DNA from: Knoxdaviesia capensis
Taxonomy: Eukaryota; Ascomycota; Sordariomycetes; Microascales; Gondwanamycetaceae
Direction of reading: 5' to 3'
Length of the DNA: 64,000 bases
Assembly (NCBI GenBank): GCA_001510575.1
Contig: LNGK01000005.1
Span: 1,449,095 to 1,513,094, forward strand
Shown here: piece after piece, positions 1-14,115 of the stretch
Position numbering within the stretch: the first letter of the stretch is position 1
Layout: each line of letters begins with the position of its first letter
The notes under the pieces: model-generated
What the model was told of the DNA's origin: nothing
What the model saw: the letters and a program-made list of their open reading frames with translations, nothing else
The model's database searches: none
Program-made: the position numbers and the translations under genes

Positions 1-3000
1 TTAAGTTTGGCCCAGATGGTGAATGTGGCGAGTTCTCCCGCAAGATGCCAGCACTCACACCTCACACTCACAACATCTTCGTTCTCTCTCTTCGCCCTTT
101 GGGTTTCCGGCCCCTCCTCTCAGGGCCAGACACACGGTACATGTCCCACTCATACAAATCTGCACGCTAAGACAAGTACCGTCACCCGATGCCCCCCCGG
201 CGTTACAACATGCGGCAGGTGCTCTTATGCAGGCCGAAAGCTTGCACAGGGGATTGGCTAGACCTTCCTTATTGTGTGTATTATTCATCCAGAAAACATC
301 GGTGGGGAGGGGGAACCCCAGCGCCAAAAAAGCTGCCAGCGGTTTTCTTTTTTTTGGCTGCCTTTTTTCTGGCCGCCTTTTTTTGGTTTGGGTGGTATCA
401 TATATGTCTGGCGGCATAAAATTCCTTAGGGCGACACCAGAAAATCATATAGCGAAAGAGGCGAGCCCAATAACGGGGCCCCCGGACCTGACCAACCACA
501 GGAGACCAGAAAAAAACCAGAGCAAACACAGGAACGGACGGACGTTGAAGGATAGAATAGCCCCAAAATCGGTACTTTGCTGGCGCTACCAACAAATTCA
601 AGGCAACAGCACACACACCAACACACACAAATGGGCACAATGTGCACTTCCCGTGATACAGCTTCAGTGGGCTGCGTGGTCAGATCAAGGAGAGAGTTCA
701 TGCTCTTCCCAGCCCAGTACCAAGAACCGGTGCGGCACAGACGCCGGTAGCACGAGTACGCACACTTGCGATGCGAGCGAAACTTCTCCAAACACACGTG
801 TTAGGAGTGTTTCTATGCGAGTCGAATGGCTTACTGAATCATGCTGTCGGGGTTACATACACTCGTACAGCGCAGTATGTTCATTCGGAAACGGAAGGCC
901 TTCACGGGGAGGAGAAACAAAGCAGAGGGGGGGGTGGGTGGTCCAGAGAGATCTCCGGGTTTCATGTAGAGATAAGATCCCGGCCGACAACAGGTACTAT
1001 TGGTTGTATAAGACCAAACCCTATAGTTCTGCTCCCGCTGGCGATACTCTTCGGTGGTTGTAAGCCGCTAATCCTCGTTGAGTTGGTGATGAGAGCGAAG
1101 CCACAGGAGCTTCGGCTTTGCTCGGGATAGTGCGTTCTAGCCAGGCTTCACGAAGAATATGGAAGGAAAGTCCTCTTGCTCTATGAATATACTCTGCGGC
1201 CCGAACCAGAGACGGATACGAAGGAAAGAACTGTCGAGATGGCCAGACACTAGTTCCTCTGAATATACGGCAAAGGAAAGAGGCTGCAAGCAGTGCACAG
1301 ATATCGACCATCAAGGCACCAGAAAAGAAAAGGAAAAAAAAAAGGATGCAACATGGCCGCCATTTGCCAGCCAACCGGCCACCACTGCCACGACCCCTCA
1401 CTGATATTGTTTTTTTTCCTCGTTGTGTGTGTGTGTGTTGCATGCTGCTCTCCGTCTTATGGCGGGGGGTGGTCACAAAAACCAGAAGTCGGTAGTCGGA
1501 GGACAATTAAGGATGGGGGAGAAAAAGTGAAGACATCCCACACGCACACGCACGCCGGAGAGACTCCGTGTATAAGTCATCGAATGGTCACGTTACCGGT
1601 ACGGGGCAAGAGCCAAGTCTTTGTCTGTTCGTCGGCCTGATCGCGGGCTGTGGTGTTCTCGATTAAAAAAAAAACAGCCAGGAGGAGTCGTTCGATGGGA
1701 GGAGGGTTGGTTTTGTCTTCTTCCTTTAGTTTCCTTTCTCACGCCGATACAGACGGTTCCAGCCCCGAAAAAGCAACACTTGACATGTCGCCAACGATGA
1801 AATGGGATATATGCACGGCCACCGTCAAACGGAGGAGCCAGGGGACGTCGAGCGTTCGCAGTTCCTCTGTCTCTCTAGAGATCAGCCTTTTTCGCCTGAA
1901 GGATTGAAAAGTGATGGGTGAGTTGCGTGAGTTGTACCTCCACGCGCCTTCCCCCGATCACTTCTGGCTCGTTCTGGTGCGTGTACCTTCAACACATCAG
2001 CGTGTGGGCGGTGGCTTCTTTGTCTTTCCTGTTCGATTTTCTGATACCTCATTCGTTTAGTGGCTGGTCCCAACCCTTAGTCGGCCACGCTTGGTCGGTA
2101 CGTACCAGCCCAAATTATCTCTCTATCAAAAAATAACACATTATATCAGTGCAATATAACGGTACCCGCCACTCCAGCTGAATCAGGTACCTCACGTGCG
2201 AGGGCGCACGCTAAAGCTACCTCTCAGGTACAAAGCCGAAGTACATGCCTAACATGCACAACACCGCAAACTGCGGAACGCTTTCCAAGTGAGCCGGGGG
2301 TGGGAAAGCGGCAAGAGCCAGGCCAGAAAAAGAAAAAAACAATTAAAATTGAAATAAAATAAAAACTAAAAGGGCCAGACTTCTTTAACCGCATCCTCAA
2401 TTCAACGACCACCCATCACGCAACAAGCAGCGTTTTTCGCCGCCGACATCCAACCAAAAAAGGTATGAAGGGCACGAAAGTCTCGAGATCGTGAAGAGAA
2501 AATCGCGGGTATTTTAAAGATAGTTTTGAAACCCCAAGTGATGGAAAATCAAAAGTTTCGCTCCGGGGGGTGGTGGTTTATGGGTTCGTGGGTGGGAACG
2601 GCAGTCGGGAGTTTTCGCTTCCTATAGGAGTTAAACGGTAGCTTGGAATTTCTGAGGGGGTGTGCGTGCAGGAGAAATGGGAAGAGTGAAGCAGGGCAGA
2701 GAGAGAAGACACAGAAAGGTGGCGGGCGAGGCTTTGGGCGATTTTGATTCAGTTCAAAGCTAAAATAGAACAAGAGACGAAAAAAAAGTGGGTGACAGGA
2801 TTCCACTTGCAGCAAGATTGGAACGAGGAGGAAAAAAAAATCAGAGACAAGGGAACATGAAGGGGAGGGAGGGGGCTGAGGAAACAGGGAAATTTCCAAT
2901 GGGCGACAAGGACGCAAAAAGCACGCACAGAGAGAGGGAACAGCATCAAAGGATAATGAAAATCCAGACAGACAACTAACTGGAGATCGACACAAACTCC

Positions 3001-3648
3001 GGCTACGTACGCTTAGATTTATTTCAAGCCCGCCATCCATCGTGTGGGTAATATTACGTCGACTTATACCGGCCTTCCAGAGAGGAAAGGAAAGAACGGT
3101 GCGTGATATGGAACCGCAGTAAACGCATCCATCGGGAGCCGGGAAGAAGCTGGTTGTATAGGATGTCTTCTTGACGGCACACAGCCAAATACAGCAGAAC
3201 AGGCGGGAAAGAAGACAATACGAGCGACGAAAAAGGCCAGCACGGACAGTTGCAAACGTGGGAGGCTCTCCCCGAACGGGTCGGACGGGGAGGAGGGGGC
3301 GTGCCCAGACAATCGTATATATTACGCGGCACTAAAAGGATATATATCCAGCATATGCATACGGGGTATTGTGAGGGAAGATAGTGTGTGTGTTCCCGAA
3401 GAAACACAACGACCGTCCTGAAATGCCATGGCAGGCCCGACGGCGATAACTGGATAAGCACCCAGGCAAGCCAGGACGGACGGACGATCGGCGACGACAA
3501 GGAAGGAAAGTGTATGCATATGTCCGGACATAGCAGCATGCGATCTCGCGGCCCAAGAGAAGGCAGAAAGAGCCAGCAGAAAACGAAAGCAAAGAGGTGA
3601 GAGAGAGAGAGAACGAGGCGGGTGGTACTCCTGGTTGCTTGACTGGGC

Positions 3649-3670
3649 CACACACACACACACACACACA
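3649..3670. repeat. (CA)11 microsatellite
   Basis: Uninterrupted CA dinucleotide repeat of 22 bases in gene-free sequence. It makes artefactual Thr-His reading frames on the + strand and Cys-Val frames on the - strand. Confidence 0.95.
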
Positions 3671-6600
3671 ACCCCCATGTTCCATCATGCTGTGTGTTTT
3701 CCCTGCTCTCCTCTGCTCTCTCCCCCCATGTCCCCCGTCGACCCAGCGCCGCGGCAAGTCAAAAAAAGAAAAGGCGAAAAAATAATAATAGATATTGCCC
3801 ATGTTTCATTCTTTTCAACAAGAAAAAGAAAGAAAAACAGAAGAAGAAAAAAAAAAAAAAAAAGAGAAAAAACACTCGCCTGTGTCCATTGTACTGTACA
3901 TGTACCCTTCCTGCAAGGAGATCGGGGCCCACGGTACATGTATCGCGCGTACAGCGCCGGCGGGAATATAAAGTCCCCTCGTACCCCTGGTGGGAATCTA
4001 GCCGGTCGGTACCTTGCCAGTTCGTTTTCTTTCCTGTATTTGTTCCTTTTCTGGTAACTTATGTGCCACCCGGCCTGGGCCCTTCGCTTTTCTCACGAGT
4101 TGCTGCCCTTTTTTATCTCTTTGGGGAGGCTTGCATATGTTCGTTTCCCAAATCTGGTGGTCACATAGAGTGAGTGCCAGAAGGGGTGTGTTTCCCTCCC
4201 ACGCATACAGAACGTCGAAGTGCGTCGCGAGCGCCTGTAGTCGGTTTACAGTATGTGTGTGAAAGAACGAGTGGATGCTGAGAAAGAACGAGAGAGAGAA
4301 TGGTGCAGGGGGGCTTGGGGCTCGGAACGGCGGGAGACGTGGTTCGGCTGATTGCGTGAACGCCTCACACCACAAAATCGCCAAAAATGTGGTGTTTCTC
4401 TCCTCTTTCCCTCCTTATACCACCACCAGAAACATAGTCTCTTTTTTTCTTGTTCTTCCTCTGTTTGCTTTCTTGTGTTTCGCTTGGAGCCTGGGGGGGC
4501 TAGACCTCTTACGACCGGTCGAACTGCCATGCCATACAGAAGCCGGGAGATGGCGAAATACCGGTCCAGCAGCGAAACGATTCTATTGCCCTGTTTCAGC
4601 ACTGTCCAGGGAAGGGAGAGAGAGGATGGACCTCCTAGAGAGACCAAAAAAAATCGCACTTTCTTCCCTCACCCTGCTTGCTGTCCTCGCCCGCGTGGGA
4701 TACCTGCGTAGGGTCAGCAATTCCTGTGCAGCGCCTCGTTGACGGATGCGGCGGCGACGCGTGGTTTACTTTAATTCCCCGGGGCCAGGCTGACACACAC
4801 GATATATGTATGATGCTCCTGCACTGCTGTCTACATGTACAGTACAGTACAGTACAGACAAAACCGAAGGGAATATATCAGAAGACATATATGGTTCACG
4901 TCCACCTGAATTGTCGAGATTGGGGGGGTTTGATGGAGGGTGAAGACTTCAGCTGGCGTCTGGCCAGTGTGGACGTGCGTCGCTTCGATGTGCAGCCCCT
5001 CCGATGTCTCTGTGTCATGGTGTCGACGGTTCCCGCGTGTGTGGCAAGAGGCCAAAAGGCCCCACGGTCCGTCATCTCGTTCTCTTGCTCTCTCTCTGTG
5101 TGTCCATGCCACCGACAGGCAAGTAGCCTCGCGCCGAGTCGATCCCCCATCCTGTATACAACACACCGTCGGAGGAGGCCCGCGAAGAAACCCTCTCGAC
5201 TCAAAGGGGAACCCGAATCATGCTGCGATTTCCCCAAAGTGAAAGGTTCCAGCCAACGCACACACATGCACCCTGCAAGGCGGGCCAGGAGACTTTTTGT
5301 GCACCATCAACAACAGAACAGAAAAAAAAGAAACAGCAAAGAAAGAAAAAAGGGCCTGCGTAGCGTTGCATTGGTGCGTCCACTCGCCCACGTACCTGTA
5401 CTTCCCATCCCCAGTATATTATTGTGTAGAGTTCGGTACCAGTACTTTATATTGGAATCACGCCGACTTTATTCGCATGAAGCAAGCGGGCTGGTGGGAA
5501 ACCCTGGTCACCCACACGTACCCTATCGCTTTTGGGGGGGGTGAAGGAGAGAGAGCTGGCCAGGACAGACCAGGGCAGGCAGCCTGTCTTTTTCTTTCTG
5601 TGCTGTTGCTCGTTTTCTCGCCCGCGTCTGATGTTGGAGGGCAAGGGCCTGTTTGTTTCTGATCCGGGGGTGGTTGTTTCACTCTGGATCAGCGGGTGGG
5701 CAGAACATCATGAGGAGCTGCTGTCGGAGAATCTGAAGACGGTGAAGAGTGCTCACGGCCCGGGGAACAAAGATGCTGCTGGTGAGATAGAGAGGACCTT
5801 CAAGGAAATTCCTTTTGGAGTCGGGTGGGGGGGGGAAAGCCCGCAAAGAGAAGATTGCCTGGGAATCCGGAGCGGAAATGCGGTTGAAGCTCTTCAGAAC
5901 AGGTATGTACAGAACTGAACTGTACAGTACAGTATAGGAAAGGGTTCCTCCGGCTCAAAGAAGGAGAACTTGGTCAAGAAGACCGTCCGTCCCCAGCCCA
6001 GATCGGAAGATACTCCCAGGCTTCCATGAGCGGAAGCAGTCACATATATCCTTCGTACTCGTCGAAGTTCGTTCTCGTAGATTTTGCCTTGTCACGCCGT
6101 GTTGATTGAATGGATATCGGAGTAAGCCCGCACATCAACCCCCCCTCTTTAAGCTATTCCACTCATTAACCCATTTATAGATCACGAAACTCAGCGTCTC
6201 CCCATCACATCCCCTCTCTCCGTTCCACTTCGCCTACACCGTCAAACATGCTCTCAACGCGTCCGTCCAGCTATTGCGCCGTATCGCAGAGTTCCGGCGC
6301 ACTGTGCCGAGCCATCCCACCCACGGACGGGCGTGTTCCCCCGGATCCGCCAACTGCATTTCACACGCACACTACCGCCTGCTCAGGCAGTTAGAAGCTC
6401 GGGTCGTTGGTGTTGCAGAGGGTGAGGTCTGTTAGGCACACCCCGCAGCCCGAAAGGGCCAATTTTTTTTTTGGCAGGTGATGGTGGTCGTGGGTTCTAT
6501 CGTCAGGAGAAAGAGAGAGCGCGGGGGCACAGAAGCGTCCCCGCGCCCATTTCCCCCCCCCAAAAGGGGCTTTGGCCACCTGGATCGGCCGGAGGACTGT

Positions 6601-7753
6601 TCTCGATGCTGAGTCCAACCGCTCGTTGAAAAGGCGATATTTCCTAGGGAGGGTGTTTTTTTCTTGCGTCGTCGGTATGTCGTCGAGAGTGTTGTCTGGT
6701 GGATTGGAGGTGCATATGCGTGCGTTGGCGATGAAAAAAAAGAATGTGCACTGTGTCTCCCCGGTTCTCGGGTCACTGGAACCGGAGGATGGTTCGGATA
6801 TGTCGCGTTAACTTAACACGTCAGACGTCATATCTTGTAAATTCACCCCAGCCAGCCCCTCGACAATGGATCAAGCCCCCCCTTGAGAAGAGATGGATGG
6901 CCCGGGAGGTATGCTTTTGCCTTCTTCCTCTGAAGGCCTCATCTGTCTTGCCTGTCGTGGTTGCTTACAAGCTTCCAAACACCAGTCCCCCGCCCAAGAA
7001 GAGGGTATCGCGCCATATATCATTCGGGTCGCTCTCTAGTGTACAGTACCTGTATCGACCGACCTAGCTATGCTTAAAAGGCGTGCCATTCATGGTATAA
7101 AGCAATTGCACATCTGGCAGGTGTCTTTTATTCACGCGGGTGGAATCATTCCAATCTCCGATCGCCCTGAACAGTACCTGTCTCCCTCGGGGCGTGGTGA
7201 TGCGCACAGGGAGATAATCATAGCACGAGCCACAAGGTCGGAGACAATAAGACGGCGTCTATTCCCCGGTGAAGTCATAAACCCTCACGGAACCATCATC
7301 AATCACATCACGTTATGATGAAAAAAAAAAAAAAAACTCAAATATCAGAGCACAGTTTTCCCCCGGTTAGTGGGAACAAGAGGATATGCGTAGTCTCGTA
7401 CCTGCGCTGGCGTCATCGAAGCCACGAGTGGCCAAAAGCCGTCCACGACATGCTAGGGCCGAGCCCAAAAAGGAGGGCAACTTGGGAAGGCAAACGGACC
7501 AGATCAGATTAAGCCCGAGAATGTCCAATCGACAAAAAAAAAAGAAAAGAAAAGAAAGAAAGGAAAAAAGGCATTCGGCTTGTCCCCGGTGTCTCCCTCG
7601 TCTTTTACCCTCGCCTTTCCCGCATATTGCTGAAAATTGCAGTGACATTCCGTGTAACCCGGTCCGGAGCGAAAGTGTGCAGCAGCCACCGCACCACCCC
7701 CAGCCCATCCACATATGTGAACGTTGATATGCAATATCAAGCGAAACAACCAC

Positions 7754-7765
7754 CCCTAACCCTAA
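7754..7765 (-). repeat. Two telomere-type CCCTAA units
   Basis: Two perfect tandem copies of CCCTAA, which read TTAGGG on the - strand. This is the telomeric unit of many fungi, but two units inside complex sequence are an interstitial motif or protein-binding site rather than a telomere. Confidence 0.8.
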
Positions 7766-10700
7766 CAACAACGGGGGGAGCTCTATTCGACCCCATGTCG
7801 ATAGCCAAGACCTTAATTCTGTGCCAATCCAGGGGACACCCCGGCCGTTTTCTGGAGGGATGTTTTTTTTTTCCTGGTTCCCCTTTGCCTATTTTCTTTC
7901 GCGCATCTGGCGGCGGCCATGCACATACCATCCAGATTGCGGGTGGGCGGTGGTGGTTCTTCTCGCCTCACGCAGCGAGTGTGTGAACAGACCAACTGAC
8001 GAGCAAGAACCGAGAGAGGACACACAAAAAAGAACGAGGTATTTGTCGTCAGTGCCACACGGCCCAAAAATAGCAGAGACAGAGCATGGACGGACACAAA
8101 GGGCCTTTGTTCGCACGCTTGTGCGAATCGCGCGGTGCTGCGTGGTGCGGCGGCGGTGGTGATCGTCTCTCTCGGGCTGGTGTTGGGTACTGCGTGTTGC
8201 AGGGCGGTTGGTGCGGACAATATGTCCCTGTTTGAGGGGATGAAGCGGTGGGGAGGGCCAATCAGGCTGTACAGTAGATGCCTGAGGGGGGGGTTTGGTG
8301 TGTACAACTCAGACGGCATTGCGCAGGGTTGGGAAAACGAGAAGCCCACCTGTGCAGGAAGAACAAATGTCGCTGGCGAACGAACCGGAGAGTATTGTCG
8401 TTCGACCAGCGAGTAGAGTCTCAGTAGACAGACCAAGAACGATCTAGATGTTTTGGATATTCGCGGGCTTTGCTTGACTGTGTTTGACCGAAAAACTCTG
8501 CCACTCTGGGCCGCTTGACCTAGCCCTCCAAAATGACAGAGAGAGATATGCGGTAGTACCTAGCATTCCAGGAGAGACTCCCGGCCACATGGACAGGTAT
8601 CTAAACAAATTGGGCTGGCGGTGCCATATGGCAGCGAGCCAGAGATCGAAAAACGACTTTAGGGTAAGGACTGTCAGAAGCCCCGTTACCGGTGGGTGGA
8701 CGACCCAATTTGCGAAGGTGTCGTCGGCCGATGGAAATTCGGTGATTTCGGGGAGGTACATGAACACGTTTTTATGTGGGCTTTCTTTTGGAAGCACGAC
8801 ATGGGGGCTGGCTTTTCCACGGACGAGGAGGGAGCCAAAGAAACAGCACCTCTCCATGATAGACTGGTGGGGCTGGAGAAAAGTTGGCATCGAGGATCGG
8901 ACTATCGAAGCTACGAAAGCCCGTCTTCAGCGCGTGGGCTCTTTTCATCGCAATTTGAATTGACGAAGGGGCATTGTTCACCGACGGGTCGGAGATATCG
9001 AGGTCGAGCATAGAATGAAATACCCACTGAGACGGCTTCTTAGGTTGAGAGATGGCGAGATGGACTCTGTCCCCGTGGACTCGAGCGTCGTACTTGGAGT
9101 GATATGTAGCCTAGCCTGGTCTTACCACTTGGGGGTGATCGGGAGCCGGGATTGCCAAGCCACACCCACCCAATAAGTCAGATCGTGGAGAGAGAGAGAG
9201 AGAGAGAGCAGAGCGAAGGGCAAGAGAAATAGAGCGAGCTGAACTCCCAAATGGTTCCCCCGACCAAACCACGTCGCCCGAAAAAAATATGTACATATAC
9301 ATATATATATATATTGGGGTACCCGCTGAAACAGATGCGGCGCTTCTGCTTCATTTCTTCTCACCTACTGTACTGGCGAAGCCTCCCCCCTCCCCCTTCC
9401 AAGATACCTGCTCCCTCAAGAGTCAACCGAGGATCCCAGGACGGATTGAAGGAGTTGAAAATACAAATGAAACAATGTCGTTGTAAAACTGGTGTGCTCG
9501 CCCAGGGCCACCAGGCCAAGCTGGCTCCCGGGGCTTTGTTCCCATGCTCTGTTGAAGTGACCCTTGCCCGCCCATCATCCTCCCCCGAAACCGTGAAACC
9601 AGACAGCGCTCGCAGCGAGGGAACCCGGGGAATTCGCGCCTGTGGACTGCCTTTGCCACACTGCTGGCGATTGCGAAGCAGGCGAGGAAGAGTATCGACA
9701 CCATAAGTTGATGGGCACCCGATTTCCGTGCTCTGAAAACGACAGGAGAGAGAACGAGAGAGAGAGAGATACCCGACAACTGACGTGCATGCTACTTGGT
9801 CAGGGGATGAACAAACGCCCCCAAGCCACAGTCCTGGAAGATCAGATGGGAGCGAGGAGGGAAGAGAGGGAGGAAAGAGAGTCAGTGTTCCCCTGGCTTC
9901 CTCTCTTTCTTTGTGCAGCAGCAAATCCGGGAATGTGTGCGCTGGGGAGAAGATGCCCGTCTGCTGTCGACGAACAGGTGGTGTCCGGAGTAAGGAAACA
10001 CGCGCGCACGCACACCAAACGAGAAGACGACCCAACCAGGCACGCAAGCAAAGGGATACCACCACATCGCGATATAGTCCGGCGATGGTGACGAGTTTCA
10101 AACCTGTCATGTCCCTGTTCCTGAAGAGAAAGGACGACCGATGTGCAATCAATTCCTTTCCAACTCTCCCGTCTGCTTCCCTGCCCATCACCTTGACTGA
10201 CTTATACACACCGCAGATTCCGTCTGCAGTCGCCGGCCAGAAGCCTATTGGCCCGCGGCGATGAAAAATCCTGGAGAGACATACCGTGTGCTATCGGCCA
10301 TCAAACACTGTCTGCCGCGGCACAGCACCAGCAACGGGCAGACGAGAAAATAAGACCAATGTCGGTATCTACACGCCCCTCCACCCCCCGGGCTGTGTCC
10401 ACTTGCACGCAATATATCGCACGCCCCCCAGGAAAATTCCAGCGTGGGAGGAAGAACAGCATAGAGCGAGGAGGAAGAAAGAGAAAAAGACTCCCTTCCC
10501 ACCGCTGGTTTGTTTTTTAAATCTATTTTTTGTGGGCAGAATATCCATCAAGCCAGCGCTTCTTTTTTTGTTTTTCTTCTTGTTTCGCTGGGTCGGTGTT
10601 GTGGTTCCGTAAACGGGGGGAGAAGAAAGAGGGAAGAAAAGAATCCAGTAGAGAGAAAGACAGAAAGAGAAGAGAGAGAGAGGAAGCGAGGGGAACCAGG

Positions 10701-11701
10701 GTTGTCCGATTTTCCGGTTCTTCCTCCGACCATTCCTTTTTCCTGAAGATAAAAAAACGGGGGAATCCAGCACGCTGGTCGTCGTTTGTCAAGGGCCTAA
10801 TGGGCCTAATCGCTCGCCAGAGGTTCCTTGTTATTTGATTTTCACCATCTTTGCCTCCAGGGCCTTCCCTCCTCGGAGTCTGTCGGAGTGTGCTGCTGTT
10901 GATCGAGGCTTCACGGCTTCACCAGACTGAACATACAGAGACCTGCTTGTGTGCTGACAAGTGGCCAGCGTTTCGGCTTAGACCCTTTGTTGTCCTTTTT
11001 ATTTTATTTATCTATTTATATTTATTTCCTTTTTTTTCTTCCTCCTGCGGTTGTGCTCTATTCAAAGACGGGTTGGCGAGGTCACATTGCAGCTACAGGA
11101 AAGCCACCACGGTTCGGACGGTATAGCAACGCCCACTTATCGCAGGTAAGAAGGCCTATACCAATCACGCCCAACGCAATATGCTGATAGCCGCGGAGGG
11201 GAGATACCAGAAGCATTAAACTGGGCCAGACAAAAGAGAAGAGAGGAAATCTTACAGTTCCGACAGATACTTCTCCAACCAGGAGGAACGAGAGTGGTTC
11301 CCCAGCAAACCTTCGTGTGGCTAATCCGAAACAGTGGTGGGCGCTTTGCACGCCTTTACTTCTTGACTTTGCTGCACCGCCGTAGATTCCGACTTGTGCG
11401 TGTTGTGCGGAGACCAGAGACCGCCATCACCGCCACAAACCCCCGCCAGAAGATATAAAGGGAGAACATGTGCTTTGTCTGATTTGCTCACACAGAGATG
11501 GAATGATCTGGCTAGGAAGCCGACAATGACCTTGATGGTATTCACGATGACATTGCTGGACGAAACATGTGTTGGACAGTCCGGCAACATATGGGCGAAA
11601 TGGGAGCTTTCACGAGGCGAACGGCAAGAGAGGAAAAGAGCAAAAAGACCCGTTGTACAACCGTCGGCTTGTTGCAGAAACATGTGGTATCCGCCTCCCC
11701 C

Positions 11702-11750
11702 CTCTCTCTCTCTCTCTCTCTCCCCCCCTCTCTCTCTCTCTCTCTCTCTC
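11702..11750. repeat. Compound (CT)n microsatellite
   Basis: Two CT tracts separated by a short C run. A GGA trinucleotide tract follows at about 11826-11850. Nearby Ser-Leu-rich or Arg-Glu-rich open frames are caused by these repeats and are not genes. Confidence 0.95.
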
Positions 11751-12097
11751 ATCTCTCTCGCTCGTATCCCCGGCTGGACTGCAAGACGGCCTGCACAAGA
11801 AGGTACTTACCACCACAGGAGATGGAGGGAGGAGGAGGAGGAGGAGGAGGCTAACATGCATGAGATCCGGGGGGCAGCCTGCACCCAGACTGCCAGAAAT
11901 CGGGAGAATGGTGGCTCGATACTGCAAGAGGAGGAGAAAAGAGGGTTGACACGCCTGAGGGAACTTGAAAACTTGAAAGCTTGAAATGGGGTGGTAGGAT
12001 CTGTACACATACTAGTGGACCACGCATACAGGAGGAGGCAATATCCGGCCTCACACGATTGTTTCGCTCACGTTTTCTCCCTTCCTGGTGGGTTTCT

Positions 12098-12166
12098 TTC
12101 CTTTTTTTTTTTTTATATTTTTTTTATATTTTTTTATATATTTTTTTTTTAATTTTTTTAGGAGGA
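12098..12166. repeat. T/A-rich homopolymer block
   Basis: About 70 bases of almost pure T interrupted by ATA and AA, the most A+T-rich stretch of this arm. Nothing shows whether it is the end of a retroelement. There is no element-like sequence or target duplication beside it. Confidence 0.85.
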
Positions 12167-12700
12167 CGTGCGGGTGATGTTGATGTGACGAGCAAACAAA
12201 CCGAACTGGCTCGATAAAAAAAAGGAACCAGTGAACCACTCGTTTGCAAAGGGCAGAGTTTATATTGGCTAGGCCTCAAAGAGGAAAACGGGCCAAAATT
12301 TCTCGACGGGAGCAGAGACGATTGAGATTCCACCGTGAGCCTAACGGGATGTTTGCTCGCCTCTGCCCGCTCTCCGCTCTTTCTGTAGGCTGTCGCCACG
12401 AACGGGAAGAGAAGAGGCTGTTCTGTTTTATCAACTCGCGGGAAGGGCGTCTATCCGTGTTGACATACGGGTCGAGGAAGGAAAAACACGGCGTGATGGC
12501 GAGAGACTCGACAAGCCGAGGGCGATATCGTGGTGTTGTGGATGAACAGTGGACACTAAACCAAGAGAGAGAGAGAGGTCCGACCGCTGAGCCCAGCAAA
12601 CGAAGACCAAACGAGGGCGCCGGACACCAAGCTGATGTGCGACGATCCCGGTACAATCGGCCTGTCGATCAGGCAAACACCGCGAGCCAAACCCAATTGC

Positions 12701-12734
12701 GTGTGTGTATGTGTGTGTGTATGTGTGTGTGTGT
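12701..12734. repeat. (GT)n microsatellite
   Basis: GT dinucleotide repeat broken twice by A. It lies in gene-free sequence. Confidence 0.95.
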
Positions 12735-14115
12735 AAGATGGCATTTCCACGCTTGGGGGTGGGCCTTTGTATGCCACCGCATCCGACGTCCTCTCAACTC
12801 TGTATATAGTCTAGGAACATGTGTCCAAGCCCGGGATGTCCAGAGTTCGACCTCTTGACGGCGGATATCTCCCAGTGCCTTTCGCGGTGTGTGAGAGGAC
12901 CTGTGGCGGGTTTTGCTTGTCCAAGGTCTACGGTGAGATGGGCTGCGGCGCAGGACTACATGAACGGGGAAGGCAGACACGGTGTGCATTCGACGAAGAA
13001 GGGCCCCGATATTGAGAGTGGGATTCTGCGTCCTTCGTGGCGCGTGGCCGTCCCTTCTTACAGGAGTTTGCTCCTGATTGCTATTTGCCATCCGTCGGTA
13101 TTGGCTGCATATTACTCTCTGCCGTCGACTGTCGAGTGTACTGTCTGTGCCTGATGATCTGAACGTGCACACGAACATCGCGGCTCCTCTCACACCACTG
13201 GACATCTTTTCGTCCTATCTCTGGCACCAGCAGATGCGAACCCGCGAACACTTCGAACACACGCTCACCAAACAAAACCTCCTCCTGATCGATCCTCTTT
13301 GGTCGGCTTATGTCTCACTAGGGCGACAGACGCTGGTTCTGGGCTGGCGACCAAGGGCCCTGCGCGCGTTGAAGGTTTCTCTCTCTCTCTCTCTCTCTCT
13401 CACCCCCAAGGAACCCGAAAAGGGAAACGAAACCAGGGGTTGACCGCCGATAATCGAGATGAAAACCCGAGAAAATCCTAACCACCCTTTTTTGTCGCTC
13501 TCTCCCCCGGGTACACGATAAAATGCTGTTCTTCTTTTTTTTTTCTTCCTTTTTTTTCCCCTTTCGTTCGCTGCTTTTAGTTTCAGGCCCAGGGTGGCAT
13601 CTTGAAAACGCCGGCCCGCTAATGGCTGCTATCCTGGGGCCCGATGATACCGTACTCAGTACTTGGGTGTCCACAGTATGTGGCGTGTGGGAAGAAGTAC
13701 CGGGTACGTCGCCTCCCTGGAACCAGGCACCGCCCATCGCCTTTCAAGCTCTGAGCAAGCCTCTGATTCCCAATTTGCCCCACTCACGCCTCCTGTCAGG
13801 CACGTGATATGGCTGCTAAAGGCCTGTCAGGGTCTGCCGGATAAACCAGGGCTTAAAAACCAAAAAAAACGTCGCGATGCTGGCCGGTGGCGTTTCCAGC
13901 CAACCAAACCAACCCGCACGCACATCGCGTTTGCCAGCGAGCGAACACTCTGACTTGGGTTCGCGTTTCCTTCTTTTCTCTCATGGTCTTGCGACAAATC
14001 CGTGTCTGCGGGAAGATGAGCCATCTCCACGCATAGAATCACCCGGATCTTTTCCCCCTTCCCCCAAACTCTCTCCGCCCCTTCTCCGACCGTTTCGCCG
14101 GTGCGTCGGGAGACC

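Larger units (their letters stand above)
1..14115. other. Gene-poor, low-complexity region
   Basis: No protein or RNA gene could be supported in these 14 kb. Open frames occur on both strands, but they overlap each other, run through repeats and homopolymers, and show no family motif. The stretch is rich in T, A, G and C runs and in dinucleotide repeats, for example (CA)n at 3649-3670, (GA)n near 9187-9208, (CT)n at 11702-11750 and 13378-13400, and (GT)n at 12701-12734. Copies of the short palindromic word TGTACAGTAC or close variants recur between about 3.9 and 8.3 kb. The last few hundred bases should contain the promoter and leader of the HELQ-like gene. Untranslated transcripts cannot be excluded. 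Confidence 0.6.

Noticed and set aside
3649..3670. CRISPR-like or protein-coding signal from regular repeats
   Set aside because: These are simple dinucleotide repeats without spacers. No CRISPR array exists in the window.
5490..5530. GGTCACCCAC, the reverse complement of part of the 5S internal control region
   Set aside because: Similarity ends after about ten bases on both sides, so it is likely chance.
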